A stretch of DNA of 60,009 bases, taken from the IMG/VR virus record IMGVR_UViG_3300017963_000053, positions 1 to 60,009 of that record; one strand, 5' to 3'. The notes under the pieces are model-generated. The model was given only the letters and a program-made list of their open reading frames with translations, did not search any database and had not been told where the DNA came from. Of the stretch, positions 1-7,845 are shown one piece after another (the stretch's first letter is position 1; each line of letters opens with the position of its first letter). This DNA is from a virus. A program made the position numbers and the translations under genes.

Positions 1-123
1 CTGTCTCGGCCAGGCAGTACCCAGGCGCCTCGAACATTTCCTGTTTGACAATTCAACTGTAGCACCCTTTAGTTGATATGCATTCTGGTACTGCCGCATG
101 AACTCAAGCATCGGCTTTTTTTC
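1..123. repeat. Left copy of 123-bp terminal direct repeat (circular closure)
   Basis: Bases 1-123 are identical to 59887-60009. One protein frame runs cleanly across the join, so this is best read as the overlap left when a circular or circularly permuted genome was assembled. A true physical terminal repeat is possible, but a 123-base repeat inside a gene is more typical of an assembly overlap. Confidence 0.95.
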
Positions 124-210
124 AATTATGGTGTTGTTCAGCCTTTGGGCATACGACTCGATAACCTTAACTTTTGAATTTCCCGTCCCAACGTTGCTCA
201 TGTATTTCAT
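1..210 (-). CDS. SprT-like zinc metallopeptidase, N-terminal part (gene crosses the junction)
   Basis: This is the start of a gene that continues from base 1 into base 60009 (see 59545-60009). The ATG at 210 follows a GGGGGG ribosome-binding site with a short TTACAA spacer. Joined across the 123-base terminal overlap, the frame stays open and gives a protein of about 183 residues. The window edge cuts the gene; it is not a broken gene. The catalytic part lies in the other segment. Confidence 0.85.
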   Translation of the reverse strand, partial: MKYMSNVGTGNSKVKVIESYAQRLNNTIIEKKPMLEFMRQYQNAYQLKGATVELSNRKCSRRLGTAWPRQ

Positions 211-229
211 TTGTAACCCCCCTTAATGT

Positions 230-466
230 TTAGTATTCTATGCATGATTCAACAAGCATCGGCTCTGTAATGGCCCATAGGTCCTCGGGTAAAAATGCCG
301 GCTCAAAAGTATGTGTCCTGCCGATCATACCCTTTGCAACATGCTGGACTGTTATTTTAACGAGAAAATTTTCCTGGAATTCAACGTCTATAAATGAGTC
401 TGCCCAACACCCAAGTTGTTCTGATTTAATGCTTTTTTTAAATGCGAAGATTCTTGTTTTTTTCAT
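230..466 (-). CDS. Hypothetical early protein, 78 aa
   Basis: I do not recognise the family. The ATG at 466 has a CGGAGG ribosome-binding site 5 bases upstream. It is the first gene downstream of the leftward promoter at 488-540, and the SprT-like gene follows after a 19-base gap. The protein has a basic N-terminus (MKKTRIFAFKKS) followed by a mixed soluble sequence with no membrane segment or metal motif. Being first in a strong early unit suggests an early host-interaction protein; that is inference. Confidence 0.75.
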   Translation of the reverse strand: MKKTRIFAFKKSIKSEQLGCWADSFIDVEFQENFLVKITVQHVAKGMIGRTHTFEPAFLPEDLWAITEPMLVESCIEY

Positions 467-487
467 TTTATCCTCCGTTTTTTTGTT

Positions 488-540
488 GTGTTAAACTTAG
501 TATCGGCCATCTGAAAATATACTTTAGCTTTTTTTTTATT
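488..540 (-). promoter_or_regulatory. Early promoter, A-tract/GCCGATA type (copy 1)
   Basis: Read on the - strand: a long A-rich tract, then GCTAAAGT, TTTCAG as -35 (511-516), the word GCCGATA in the spacer, a 17-base spacer and TAACAC as -10 (488-493). The A-tract, CTAAAGT and GCCGATA words recur at four other sites. It drives the 78-aa gene and the early genes beyond. It lies back to back with the rightward promoter at 560-591. Confidence 0.6.
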
Positions 541-559
541 TTTTTGTCAAGCTTTTTTT

Positions 560-591
560 TGCACCATTAAGAAAGTTTTTGTGATACTATG
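560..591 (+). promoter_or_regulatory. TGCACCATTAA-N14-TATAATG promoter (copy 1), leaderless start
   Basis: TGCACCATTAA (560-570), 14 bases, then TACTATG (585-591). Four other sites in the genome show the same two words with the same 14-base gap. The start codon at 597 falls where the first transcribed base is expected, about 7 bases after the -10, and no ribosome-binding site precedes it, so the message is predicted to be leaderless. Confidence 0.65.
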
Positions 592-596
592 TTCAC

Positions 597-1169
597 ATGC
601 CTTATAAAAACGACACAGGATACCCATCGAGCACAGAAATTCTGTCTCCGTGGATAGACAAGGATTATTTCAAGCCTATCCATTCTGAGCGAGGAATGTC
701 TGTCCATGGACAATGTGCTGCGAACCTATTAAATCTACCGGTATTGCCTCAGCATCGATGGCCTACATATTATGAATCATTCCTAAAGCTTAGGCCTCAT
801 ATATTGGAGGTATACGTCGTTGAGATCAGATATGTTGATGAAGATCTTGGATTCTGTGGTCAGCCGGATCTTATCGCCAGGATGGACGAAACATATAACA
901 ATTGGACTATTCTTTGGGATTGGAAAACATCCCAGGCACGTTATAAGTATTGGGGTCCTCAAACGGCCAGCTATAAACACCTGGTCGAGACAAATACGGG
1001 GCTACCTATTGATCGATGCGCGACGGCCAGGCTTCGCGGACCAAATAATAATCCGCACCTTCCACCGCTTATTGATATTTTTCAGCCGGAGCAGACAGAA
1101 TTCCATTGGCAGGTATTCTGTAACGCTCTGATAAACCATAACTTTTTTGGAGGTAAATATGGATATTGA
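597..1169 (+). CDS. PD-(D/E)XK nuclease (RecB/Cas4-like exonuclease)
   Basis: 190 aa. It shows the PD-(D/E)XK core: GQPD with Asp91, a strand with WDWKTS (Asp108, Lys110), then a QTASY helix (Gln122, Tyr126) like the QxxxY motif of RecB-type nucleases. The N-terminus (TEILSPWID) and an ERG..VHG segment are usual in phage members of this family. With the RecT-type gene two places downstream it likely resects DNA ends for annealing recombination. There is no ribosome-binding site; the start sits at the predicted transcription start of the promoter at 560-591. It overlaps the next gene by 11 bases. Confidence 0.85.
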   Translation: MPYKNDTGYPSSTEILSPWIDKDYFKPIHSERGMSVHGQCAANLLNLPVLPQHRWPTYYESFLKLRPHILEVYVVEIRYVDEDLGFCGQPDLIARMDETYNNWTILWDWKTSQARYKYWGPQTASYKHLVETNTGLPIDRCATARLRGPNNNPHLPPLIDIFQPEQTEFHWQVFCNALINHNFFGGKYGY

Positions 1170-1884
1170 TTTAAGCGTGACAAAAAAACCAGAAAGACAC
1201 GATCTTGTTGTCCTGAAAATGGCCGATATTGTCGTGGATGACGCTGATTTCTCGATCAAGAATTTGGCTGTTTTCGGGAAAAAAATCATGCTCAAGATTG
1301 AAGCCATGCAGGAAGAGGCCAATTCATTTCGGGCTACCTCTGCAAACAAAGACGATGCCACAGAGAGAGGTGCACAGGCAAAAAAGCTTGCAACCCTATT
1401 CGACAAAAAACGACAGGCGTATAAAGAGCCATATCTTAGACATGGCAAAGAGATCGATTCGGTTTTAATGCCTATCGTTAAGGCGCTCAAGGATATCGAA
1501 AAAACCATGGGCTCCAAATTATCGAAGGTCCTTCATAAAGAGGCAGAGAAAAAACGCCAGGAGGAAGCGGCAGCCAGGGCTGCTGAGCAGGAAGCAGCCA
1601 GGGAGGTTGCAAGAATCACGAAACAAAAGATCGCCCCGCCTGTGGCCTCTCAGCCGGCCTACGCAATTCCGCAAAGGGTCCAGGCAGAGACTGGGTCCGC
1701 TGGATTGAAATACAAGCCAGAGTTTATTGTTGTGGATTCTCTGTCTGACGTCGATCCTGCGTACCTGCAGTTGAATGAACGTGCATTGGCAGACGCCTAC
1801 CGAAATGGTATGCGCGGGAAAGATATCAAAGGGATTATGATTAACGAGATCCCTGTAACCAGTTTCGCAAATAAAAGGAGCTAA
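1159..1884 (+). CDS. Coiled-coil recombination-associated protein, 241 aa
   Basis: Long heptad-rich segments at about residues 45-155 (with a [20 protein letters not shown] stretch) indicate a coiled coil. The C-terminus, with [12 protein letters not shown] and IKGIMINE, resembles the short terminal domain of phage coiled-coil proteins that often sit beside RecT or ERF annealing proteins; their function is unknown. The ATG at 1159 is chosen over an upstream TTG because GGAGGT lies just before it. It sits between a nuclease and the RecT-type gene, which fits a helper role in recombination. Confidence 0.75.
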   Translation: MDIDLSVTKKPERHDLVVLKMADIVVDDADFSIKNLAVFGKKIMLKIEAMQEEANSFRATSANKDDATERGAQAKKLATLFDKKRQAYKEPYLRHGKEIDSVLMPIVKALKDIEKTMGSKLSKVLHKEAEKKRQEEAAARAAEQEAAREVARITKQKIAPPVASQPAYAIPQRVQAETGSAGLKYKPEFIVVDSLSDVDPAYLQLNERALADAYRNGMRGKDIKGIMINEIPVTSFANKRS

Positions 1885-1886
1885 AA

Positions 1887-3536
1887 ATGTCAGAAAAAAA
1901 TTTACCGGCAATCCCGGTCGAAAAAGGCGAGATAGCCCCTAATGACATAGAGGGTCTTTGGTGGCTTGCAAATAGATTTTCAAACTCCGGAATGGTGCCA
2001 AAGGCATATATAAATTCTCCGGAAAAGGTTATCGTCGCCTGGGACATGGGCCTTTCCCTCGGACTAAACCGGACTGCAGCCCTTCAGAATATCGCGGTTA
2101 TAAACGGCATGCCATCCGTTTGGGGTGACGCTGCCCTCGGGCTCGTTCAGAATTGTGATGAGTTTGAGGACTGCATCGAAACCTTCGCCGGAGAAATGTG
2201 GGCTGGCGATAAGATCAATAAGAATTTCAAGGCTATATGCCGCATAAAGCTGAAGAACCGCGAAGATGTTGTTAGGGAATTCTCTATCGGCGAGGCGATA
2301 TTGGCCGACTTGTGGGGGAAAGATATCTGGAAAAAATATCCGAAAAGAATGCTTCAAATGAGGGCCAGGTCCTGGGCTATCCGCGACGCCTTACCTGGAG
2401 CCCTTAAAGGTTTGAAAGTCGCCGAGGAAGCAATGGATTATGACGTCGACCTTGTGAAAGCATCCGACGGAACATTCATTCCGGAATCCACCGAAATGAC
2501 AGATGATGATCTCGCCGAGGCCATAAAAGCAAGATATGATACTGATACCCCTGTTGATTTTATCCGGTATTTAATAGACACAATGCACGCGAATGATGCG
2601 ACAGCAAAAGATTTCCTCGATTATATCGAGAACCATGGCGCAGAATTACTCGCGGGGTATAACGCGAACGTTGTCGACGCTGATTTCCAACCACCGGAAG
2701 AACCGGAAACTTCTGAGCCAGAGGCCGTTGAACCCGAGGCCGTTGAACCCGAGGTGGTTGAACCAGAGGTGGTTGAACCAGAGGTGGTTGAACCCGAACA
2801 GGAAGAGGTTATAGCTGACGGGTGGATAGCCCCCGGGTGGGCAGCGGAAAACGTCGATCTTATCAATCTTGCATGTAAATTTAAAGCGTCGCTTAAAAAT
2901 GTCGTCGATTGGATAGAAATTATTTGCGATCGCCAAAATCTTGGGCCTGGTGATGTCGTCGTGTATATCGAAAAACACATGGACAGGGCAGAGAAAACAT
3001 TCGGCGAATATATCGAAGAAAATCGCCGTGATGCATCCGTAGCCGGCGAAGAGGTCGCCGAGGATACCGACGTCGCAAAAGAAGAACCAGACCAGGAGAA
3101 GGCGCCAATGTCGCCGGCCGCCGAGGTCAGGATGTTCAACCATATGTCCGCGGCAGATCTTGAAGTATGGGTAAACGAAAACCTCGATACTGTCAAGGTG
3201 TTTTCAGATGAATCCCGCCAAAAGCTGGTTGACAAATGGAATCGCCTGGTAAAGAAGCCTTTCCCTGGGAGCCAGGAAGAGCCTAAAAAGGCAGAGCCGG
3301 ACAGGGAAGTAAACGATAATGGTCCGGACCTTAATGAGATCGAGGACAGGAAGAAAGAAAAGATCAGGACCAGGCTCGTTTATTTGCGTAAAACATATCC
3401 GAATACCTGTGAAGAGATCAGGGAGAAACACGGATTCGGCCAGATGGTTAGCAGCGACGACGCAGCAAGAATATGGGTTGATGATGTGCTCGACCTGCTA
3501 TCGAAGAAAAAATCTGAGGGAAAGGAATTGAACTGA
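1887..3536 (+). CDS. RecT-family single-strand annealing protein with long acidic C-terminal extension
   Basis: 549 aa. Residues 1-200 carry the RecT-type core: an N-terminal segment with [20 protein letters not shown] and, near residue 155, [17 protein letters not shown], the conserved signature of phage recombinases. Such proteins anneal complementary single strands with a partner exonuclease (here the 597 gene). The family is usually nearer 250-330 aa; here about 350 residues follow the core. They include a Glu/Pro/Val repeat (EPEVVEPEV type, near residues 277-305) and an acidic, Lys-rich tail. AGGAG precedes the ATG. Confidence 0.85.
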   Translation: MSEKNLPAIPVEKGEIAPNDIEGLWWLANRFSNSGMVPKAYINSPEKVIVAWDMGLSLGLNRTAALQNIAVINGMPSVWGDAALGLVQNCDEFEDCIETFAGEMWAGDKINKNFKAICRIKLKNREDVVREFSIGEAILADLWGKDIWKKYPKRMLQMRARSWAIRDALPGALKGLKVAEEAMDYDVDLVKASDGTFIPESTEMTDDDLAEAIKARYDTDTPVDFIRYLIDTMHANDATAKDFLDYIENHGAELLAGYNANVVDADFQPPEEPETSEPEAVEPEAVEPEVVEPEVVEPEVVEPEQEEVIADGWIAPGWAAENVDLINLACKFKASLKNVVDWIEIICDRQNLGPGDVVVYIEKHMDRAEKTFGEYIEENRRDASVAGEEVAEDTDVAKEEPDQEKAPMSPAAEVRMFNHMSAADLEVWVNENLDTVKVFSDESRQKLVDKWNRLVKKPFPGSQEEPKKAEPDREVNDNGPDLNEIEDRKKEKIRTRLVYLRKTYPNTCEEIREKHGFGQMVSSDDAARIWVDDVLDLLSKKKSEGKELN

Positions 3537-3823
3537 TGAAACGCCTACCGGATGAATCCTTCGAGGATTATAAGAAGCGCAGGAAGCTCGCGAATGAGGA
3601 AACAAAAGCAAGGCTAAAGGGTAGAAGGGTGTTCGAGTCAACATACCTGTCCCTTGAGAAGGACCCCGAAACAGGTGACGAGAAAGTAGTTATAAAAACA
3701 AAGACTTACCAGCGCGGAAAGAATGGCCTATCCATGTCTCAGGCAGACAAAAACAGATATGATGCTTTGCTAAGAAAGGCAGAAAGGAAAGCGAAAAATG
3801 CAGATGAAAATACCAAACATTAA
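3536..3823 (+). CDS. Hypothetical basic protein, 95 aa
   Basis: Unrecognised. The ATG shares one base with the stop of the RecT-type gene, so translation is probably coupled. The protein is highly charged and Lys/Arg-rich (EDYKKRRKLANEE, KAERKAKNADENTKH), with no membrane segment or cysteines. A nucleic-acid-binding role in the recombination operon is possible but not shown. Confidence 0.75.
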   Translation: MKRLPDESFEDYKKRRKLANEETKARLKGRRVFESTYLSLEKDPETGDEKVVIKTKTYQRGKNGLSMSQADKNRYDALLRKAERKAKNADENTKH

Positions 3824-4460
3824 ATTCGATTTGGACGGATGCCTTATTGATTGGTCCTCATATTTCAGGGCATTAATGAACAATATGGGATTTACTGTCA
3901 GAGATACCGGTGGGTTTTATTGGGATCTATACAATGAAAAAGGGCAAAAATTAAGCTATGAAGATGCCTCTTATTTTGTTTATGCGTCCATGGAGCATGT
4001 CGAAGAATTTCACCCAATGCCTGGAGCCAGATCGTTTCTGACATGGTTTTACGAATTTACAAACCGTCCGGTACAGGTGATAACCCATAGGCCATACCAG
4101 GTAGCAGGGTACACTCACCAGGTTTTTGAGAGGCTATTCCCAGGGGTCCCGTTCACAATTTCCTTTGTTTTAAATACGTCTGACAAGCCGTTGTTTATGG
4201 GCGATTCAATTATTTTTTATGAAGATCGCCGCAAGACGGCAGTCGAAATGGCCGAGCTCGGGTTCACAGTTTTTATGCCAATGCGTGACTATAATTGGCC
4301 GATATCAGAGTGCACAGTACCGGTCGTCGAGCTTAATAAACTCGACCCAAAAATAGAATACCAGGGTGGTCCTTGGCTTAAGGATGGTGGCAGGATTATA
4401 GCCGTGTATTCAATACTGGACCTGCAGGACAAGCGGGTGGTGAACCTTCTATTCAAATAG
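3798..4460 (+). CDS. HAD-superfamily phosphatase (nucleotidase-like), 220 aa
   Basis: HAD motif I is FDLDGCLID with Asp11 and Asp13; motif II is the Thr of ITHRP (Thr96); the acidic motif IV is GDS...FYEDRR (Asp135, Glu141, Asp142). This layout fits small phosphatases such as 5'-deoxyribonucleotidases or phosphatases acting on DNA ends. It is the last gene of the rightward operon, overlaps the previous gene by 26 bases and ends just before the convergent terminator. The substrate cannot be read from the sequence; roles in nucleotide supply or DNA-end repair are both possible. Confidence 0.8.
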   Translation: MQMKIPNIKFDLDGCLIDWSSYFRALMNNMGFTVRDTGGFYWDLYNEKGQKLSYEDASYFVYASMEHVEEFHPMPGARSFLTWFYEFTNRPVQVITHRPYQVAGYTHQVFERLFPGVPFTISFVLNTSDKPLFMGDSIIFYEDRRKTAVEMAELGFTVFMPMRDYNWPISECTVPVVELNKLDPKIEYQGGPWLKDGGRIIAVYSILDLQDKRVVNLLFK

Positions 4461-4479
4461 CCCATGCCGGAAAAAGAAC

Positions 4480-4502
4480 GGGGGAGCGTGGGCGGCTCCC
4501 CC
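4480..4502 (-). terminator. Convergent terminator hairpin
   Basis: Perfect 8-bp stem GGGGGAGC / GCTCCCCC with a 7-base loop. On the - strand it is followed by GTTCTTTTT, as for an intrinsic terminator of the lysis operon. On the + strand there is no T-run, but the stem lies only 20 bases after the rightward operon, so it may work both ways. The same stem recurs at 54003 and 55272. Confidence 0.75.
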
Positions 4503-4508
4503 AAACAT

Positions 4509-4946
4509 TTATTCTGGCTTTTTCTTCAAGCTCTTTACAATATCTATCGCCGGCTGAGCGGTCTTTTCAATCGACCGGCCGACAATGTACCCACCAAGGC
4601 CATACTTCAAAAGCGTGAATACTTCAACAAGAACAGACTCCGTTATGTATTCTGGCTTTATCCCAAACCATGTCAGGAATAAAAGGAATAGAAATCCGAG
4701 CATGGTTATCGGGCGCCAGGACCTCGTAAGCCACGACTCTGAATTCGCCTCAGCCATTATGATATCGCGCTGTGCGGCAATCGTGGCCATCAATTCCTGG
4801 TGGTTCATCCCCATTACTGTCAAGGATATTTCCTGCTTCAACTTCTCGGCGAGGTCCTTATCTGGAACTGCCTTGTCGATAACCCCTATCACCTTATCAA
4901 GGATCTTGCCGACAACTGGAAGCGCGGCTAAAATTGGGAATGCCAT
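4509..4946 (-). CDS. Holin, GTA_holin_3TM-like
   Basis: 145 aa. A hydrophobic N-terminus (PILAALPVVGKIL) is followed by an amphipathic region and two strong membrane segments at about 79-96 and 106-124. The EANSESWLTRSWRPITM segment before the first is characteristic of the 3TM holin family of gene-transfer agents and phages. Holins open the inner membrane so that endolysin can reach the wall. The start shares a base with the endolysin stop (TAATG), and the GGAGGGGGG site lies inside the endolysin end. It is the last gene of the leftward genome. Confidence 0.85.
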   Translation of the reverse strand: MAFPILAALPVVGKILDKVIGVIDKAVPDKDLAEKLKQEISLTVMGMNHQELMATIAAQRDIIMAEANSESWLTRSWRPITMLGFLFLLFLTWFGIKPEYITESVLVEVFTLLKYGLGGYIVGRSIEKTAQPAIDIVKSLKKKPE

Positions 4947-5368
4947 TATACCCCCCTCCGCATAATATCAGAAAGCTCTATCGCCCTTACACCAACCTGC
5001 TCGGCCCATTTTGAGTCAAGCATTTCAATGGCAGCAATGTGAAAATCCTCACCCTGCATGGCGGCGATAAACTTTTTGAATTTGCTCAATTTTGTATATC
5101 CGAGATTAAACATCATATTGAATAGAACCTCCTGGCGCTTTTCATTAAGATGATATAATCCGTTTACAGATATAAACTTTTCATGATCTTCGAGGACGAT
5201 GGAAAGGTCATAAGAAAGAATAGACTCCCAAATATGATCCGGAAGCTTCGAACCCTCATGAAAGGCATGACCATAACCACCAGTAGGCACCCCGACGGTA
5301 TCGATGTAAATACTATCGCGGTATCCCTCGTGGCGCATTATATCCTGTTTAACTTTTTTCCAATTCAT
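4946..5368 (-). CDS. Endolysin, GH24 (T4-type) muramidase
   Basis: 140 aa. The N-terminal catalytic motif is E14 (HEGYR), D23 and T29 (VGVPTGGYG), with exactly 8 and 5 residues between them as in the E-D-T triad of GH24 lysozymes. It cleaves glycosidic bonds in peptidoglycan. The length is slightly short for the family, and there is no signal peptide or SAR-like anchor, so export should depend on the holin just downstream. GGGGGGTTACA is the ribosome-binding site. Confidence 0.88.
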   Translation of the reverse strand: MNWKKVKQDIMRHEGYRDSIYIDTVGVPTGGYGHAFHEGSKLPDHIWESILSYDLSIVLEDHEKFISVNGLYHLNEKRQEVLFNMMFNLGYTKLSKFKKFIAAMQGEDFHIAAIEMLDSKWAEQVGVRAIELSDIMRRGV

Positions 5369-5386
5369 TGTAACCCCCCAATATTA

Positions 5387-5692
5387 TTATTCTTTATTTT
5401 TCATTTGTATCAACAGGGTCTTTACCTCGCTGACCTTGTCTCCAACTCGATCGATCTTATTTTCAAGCTGTATCTGTCTTGTGTTGACCTCTTTTATATC
5501 CTCAGCGATATGTCTCTCGTGGGCGTCCATCCTTTCCTTGGACTCTATCTTTGTCTGGTATGTCTCCGGAAAATTAGCAACCCGCTCGAATTGCCAGGCT
5601 CCAAGGAAGCTGAGGATTCCGACAAAGCACATTAGGACAAGGGATATCCACCAGCTATTTCGCTCAAAAGTACCTCTAACTTTATCGACCAT
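5387..5692 (-). CDS. Single-pass membrane protein with coiled coil (i-spanin-like)
   Basis: 101 aa. A short charged N-terminus is followed by one membrane helix at about 13-33 and then an external helical region rich in heptads (residues 45-98). This topology matches inner-membrane spanins, which help disrupt the outer membrane, and the gene lies in the lysis cassette. I did not find a separate or embedded o-spanin lipoprotein. A hemolysin-type phage membrane protein is an alternative. Confidence 0.65.
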   Translation of the reverse strand: MVDKVRGTFERNSWWISLVLMCFVGILSFLGAWQFERVANFPETYQTKIESKERMDAHERHIAEDIKEVNTRQIQLENKIDRVGDKVSEVKTLLIQMKNKE

Positions 5693-5695
5693 TAT

Positions 5696-6412
5696 TCAAA
5701 TTCCCCATTTCGCCTTTAATCCATTTATATTATTTGTTATTGGCTCATTGTAATTATATGCAATAAATTCCATTATATACATTGTTTTCCTATTGTTTGT
5801 ATCCCAATTTGCTGCAAGGGTAAGCCCACCCATTATCTGCGTTCCAACATTCGCCTGAGAATAATTAGAACCATCAATATTTATGAAGGAAAAAGTTGTG
5901 TTGAATTTCACAGACATGACATGTATATTTGTATCCATAAGTACGTTTTGATCATATATTGCACCTGCGTACAGTTTTATTTCGTTGCCCTCAAGATATG
6001 CGTATTGCCTCCACGAGCCTGACCCCATTCCAGAAAACATAGCTCCGTCTGTCAGATTCGCAAACTTAAAAACCATGAAATATGTAGCAGGCTGTATAAC
6101 GTCTGGCCAATCATATCTTAGATAGTTATTGTCAAAATAAACGGCCGGCAACGATCCTTGGATATTCGTTTTAAAAACAGGAGACGATCCAGTAAGGTGA
6201 TACCCGTTACCCGACAAGTCTGTCCATGAATTTACGCTGTCGTTATTATTAAGGGAAAGCTGGCTTGCATCGTACCATCCATATGGCGTACCTGATGGAA
6301 CGAATGGTGCGCCAGCCTCTTCGCCGGATATCTTCGAAATATTTCCGACTGCCTTTTTATTTATATCAGAGACAGACCCATAAGCTGCTGTATTTATTTC
6401 TGAAATAGACAT
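5696..6412 (-). CDS. LamG/concanavalin-like tail adhesin, 238 aa
   Basis: An N-terminal tether of about 40 residues is followed by WYDASQLSLN..DSVNSWTDLSG, then a hydrophobic beta-rich domain, the usual look of a jelly-roll (LamG-like) lectin domain in phage tail and receptor-binding proteins. It probably binds cell-surface glycan. Its start overlaps the stop of the upstream structural gene by one base. It sits just before the lysis cassette, a common place for receptor-binding genes. Confidence 0.7.
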   Translation of the reverse strand: MSISEINTAAYGSVSDINKKAVGNISKISGEEAGAPFVPSGTPYGWYDASQLSLNNNDSVNSWTDLSGNGYHLTGSSPVFKTNIQGSLPAVYFDNNYLRYDWPDVIQPATYFMVFKFANLTDGAMFSGMGSGSWRQYAYLEGNEIKLYAGAIYDQNVLMDTNIHVMSVKFNTTFSFINIDGSNYSQANVGTQIMGGLTLAANWDTNNRKTMYIMEFIAYNYNEPITNNINGLKAKWGI

Positions 6413-7443
6413 TAGGCAACCTCTATAAACGTTTTGTCTGGATCAAAAAATATGATATCTGCAGACATCGCATACCCGATAACCCTTACTATTTCGCCGG
6501 ACCCTGATGGAGCGGTCTCTGTTATATCCCCGGCATCGGTATCCGCATACAACGGGGCGCCTACCGTCCAATTCCAGGAATCTTGCCTCATGAATCCTCT
6601 TGTCAAAACCTTCTTTACGCCGGTGCCTGATTCCATGGCCATTACAAGCATGCTTGAACATGTGGCCTCTGCATCAGCATCTGCATCCCCGAAATTCCCG
6701 TCAGACTCAAGATGGAGAAGGCCGCCTATCCCGATTGTGTTCGCGTCAACGGTTACACGGATCATGTCGCCGGATCCGGTTTCGTCTGTGTTCGGCGTCG
6801 GGTCTACTTCGAAGCAACCACCACCAGTTAAAAGGACGCCGTCAATAGTAGTCGCGAGCCTTGGGTAGCCGGCCCAATAAAGAGCAGAACCTCCGCTCGG
6901 ATCGAAGTCTGCGACCGTTACGGTACCAAATCCACTCTGGACTGCTGTTAGCTCGATATGGTCATCATCTTGCAATGCCCTTATAACAAGCTTGTCAGGT
7001 AATCTTCCAGTCACCATGCCAACGCCAGATGGCACATCGTCATATACTACTAAGCTGCCGCCGTCTGCCTCTGCGATCAGATCTGCCCTTGTCTCACCAG
7101 ATCCAGGGTCTATTACACCAATATTTGAGGCGGTACCGTCCGAATAAAAATATGAAACAAGTCCGATTGTATCTGGAGTGTATTCTGCTCCAAAATAGAA
7201 ACCGTTATCATCCTTTGTCCCAATCATTATTGGGATATCGCCTACTGGTGCATACTCTGCAAACCGGAAGCATCCATTACCGTTTAACGTTATATCAACA
7301 ACCCCGCCGGCACCGGTATCGACAACCTCTACGCTCGAATCATCGGCTTCTATTTTAGAGAGGTCAAGCGCAGCAATGGCGTCGTCTACTATTTGCTGCA
7401 AAAGCTCCTCTGTATTCCACCTTCCTATTCTCCAACCACCCAT
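6412..7443 (-). CDS. Virion structural/fibre protein, 343 aa
   Basis: A short helical N-terminus (residues 1-30) leads into a Gly/Asp-rich beta region. The C-terminal ~110 residues (VTVDANTIGIGGLLHLESDG ... SWNWTVGAPLYAD) resemble a beta module often seen at the end of phage surface proteins and head decoration proteins. Together with the 5696 gene it probably forms the distal adhesion structure. GGAGG precedes the ATG. Exact placement on the virion is not shown. Confidence 0.6.
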   Translation of the reverse strand: MGGWRIGRWNTEELLQQIVDDAIAALDLSKIEADDSSVEVVDTGAGGVVDITLNGNGCFRFAEYAPVGDIPIMIGTKDDNGFYFGAEYTPDTIGLVSYFYSDGTASNIGVIDPGSGETRADLIAEADGGSLVVYDDVPSGVGMVTGRLPDKLVIRALQDDDHIELTAVQSGFGTVTVADFDPSGGSALYWAGYPRLATTIDGVLLTGGGCFEVDPTPNTDETGSGDMIRVTVDANTIGIGGLLHLESDGNFGDADADAEATCSSMLVMAMESGTGVKKVLTRGFMRQDSWNWTVGAPLYADTDAGDITETAPSGSGEIVRVIGYAMSADIIFFDPDKTFIEVA

Positions 7444-7458
7444 GGTATTACCTCCGGA

Positions 7459-7830
7459 TTATTGCATTGCCACCCATGCATTTATAACGGCCGGTGCCTC
7501 TGCCGTTTCTGTGAATATAAATTTAATCTTTCTGGATAGCTTAGGGTTGATATCGAACAGAGCATTCCCGTCTGTACCTGGACCACTCGCTTCTGTGAAT
7601 GCTTCCGCAATAACGCCGGCGGCTTCCTGGTCTATCCAAACGGGATTCTGGTCCATATTGGTCAATTCATAGGATATGTCTACCTCTGCATCAGCCCCTG
7701 TAATTGCGACCTGCAGAGAGAAAATACCCTCGAGATTGAACCGCTCAAAATCTATTATATATTCGACTGTCCCTAATGCGGGGAGTGCCTTATCGCCGAA
7801 TATTTGTATTGCTGATGTGGGTGTACTCAT
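7459..7830 (-). CDS. Hypothetical virion protein, 123 aa
   Basis: Unrecognised. The sequence is acidic and beta-rich with no cysteines or membrane segment, and sits between the giant ejection protein and the fibre gene. GGAGGTTACA precedes the ATG. Features such as FGDKALPALGTVEYIIDFERF suggest a small beta-sandwich structural protein. A virion role is inferred only from location. Confidence 0.6.
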   Translation of the reverse strand: MSTPTSAIQIFGDKALPALGTVEYIIDFERFNLEGIFSLQVAITGADAEVDISYELTNMDQNPVWIDQEAAGVIAEAFTEASGPGTDGNALFDINPKLSRKIKFIFTETAEAPAVINAWVAMQ

Positions 7831-7845
7831 TGTAACCTCCTGATT

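Noticed and set aside
1-123. Terminal repeat as a true physical end
   Set aside because: A 123-base repeat within a gene fits assembly overlap better; read coverage would be needed to claim a physical end.
2621-3235. - strand frame of about 200 codons over the RecT-type gene
   Set aside because: It mirrors the Glu/Pro/Val repeat as Ser/Gly repeats and is antisense to a well supported gene.
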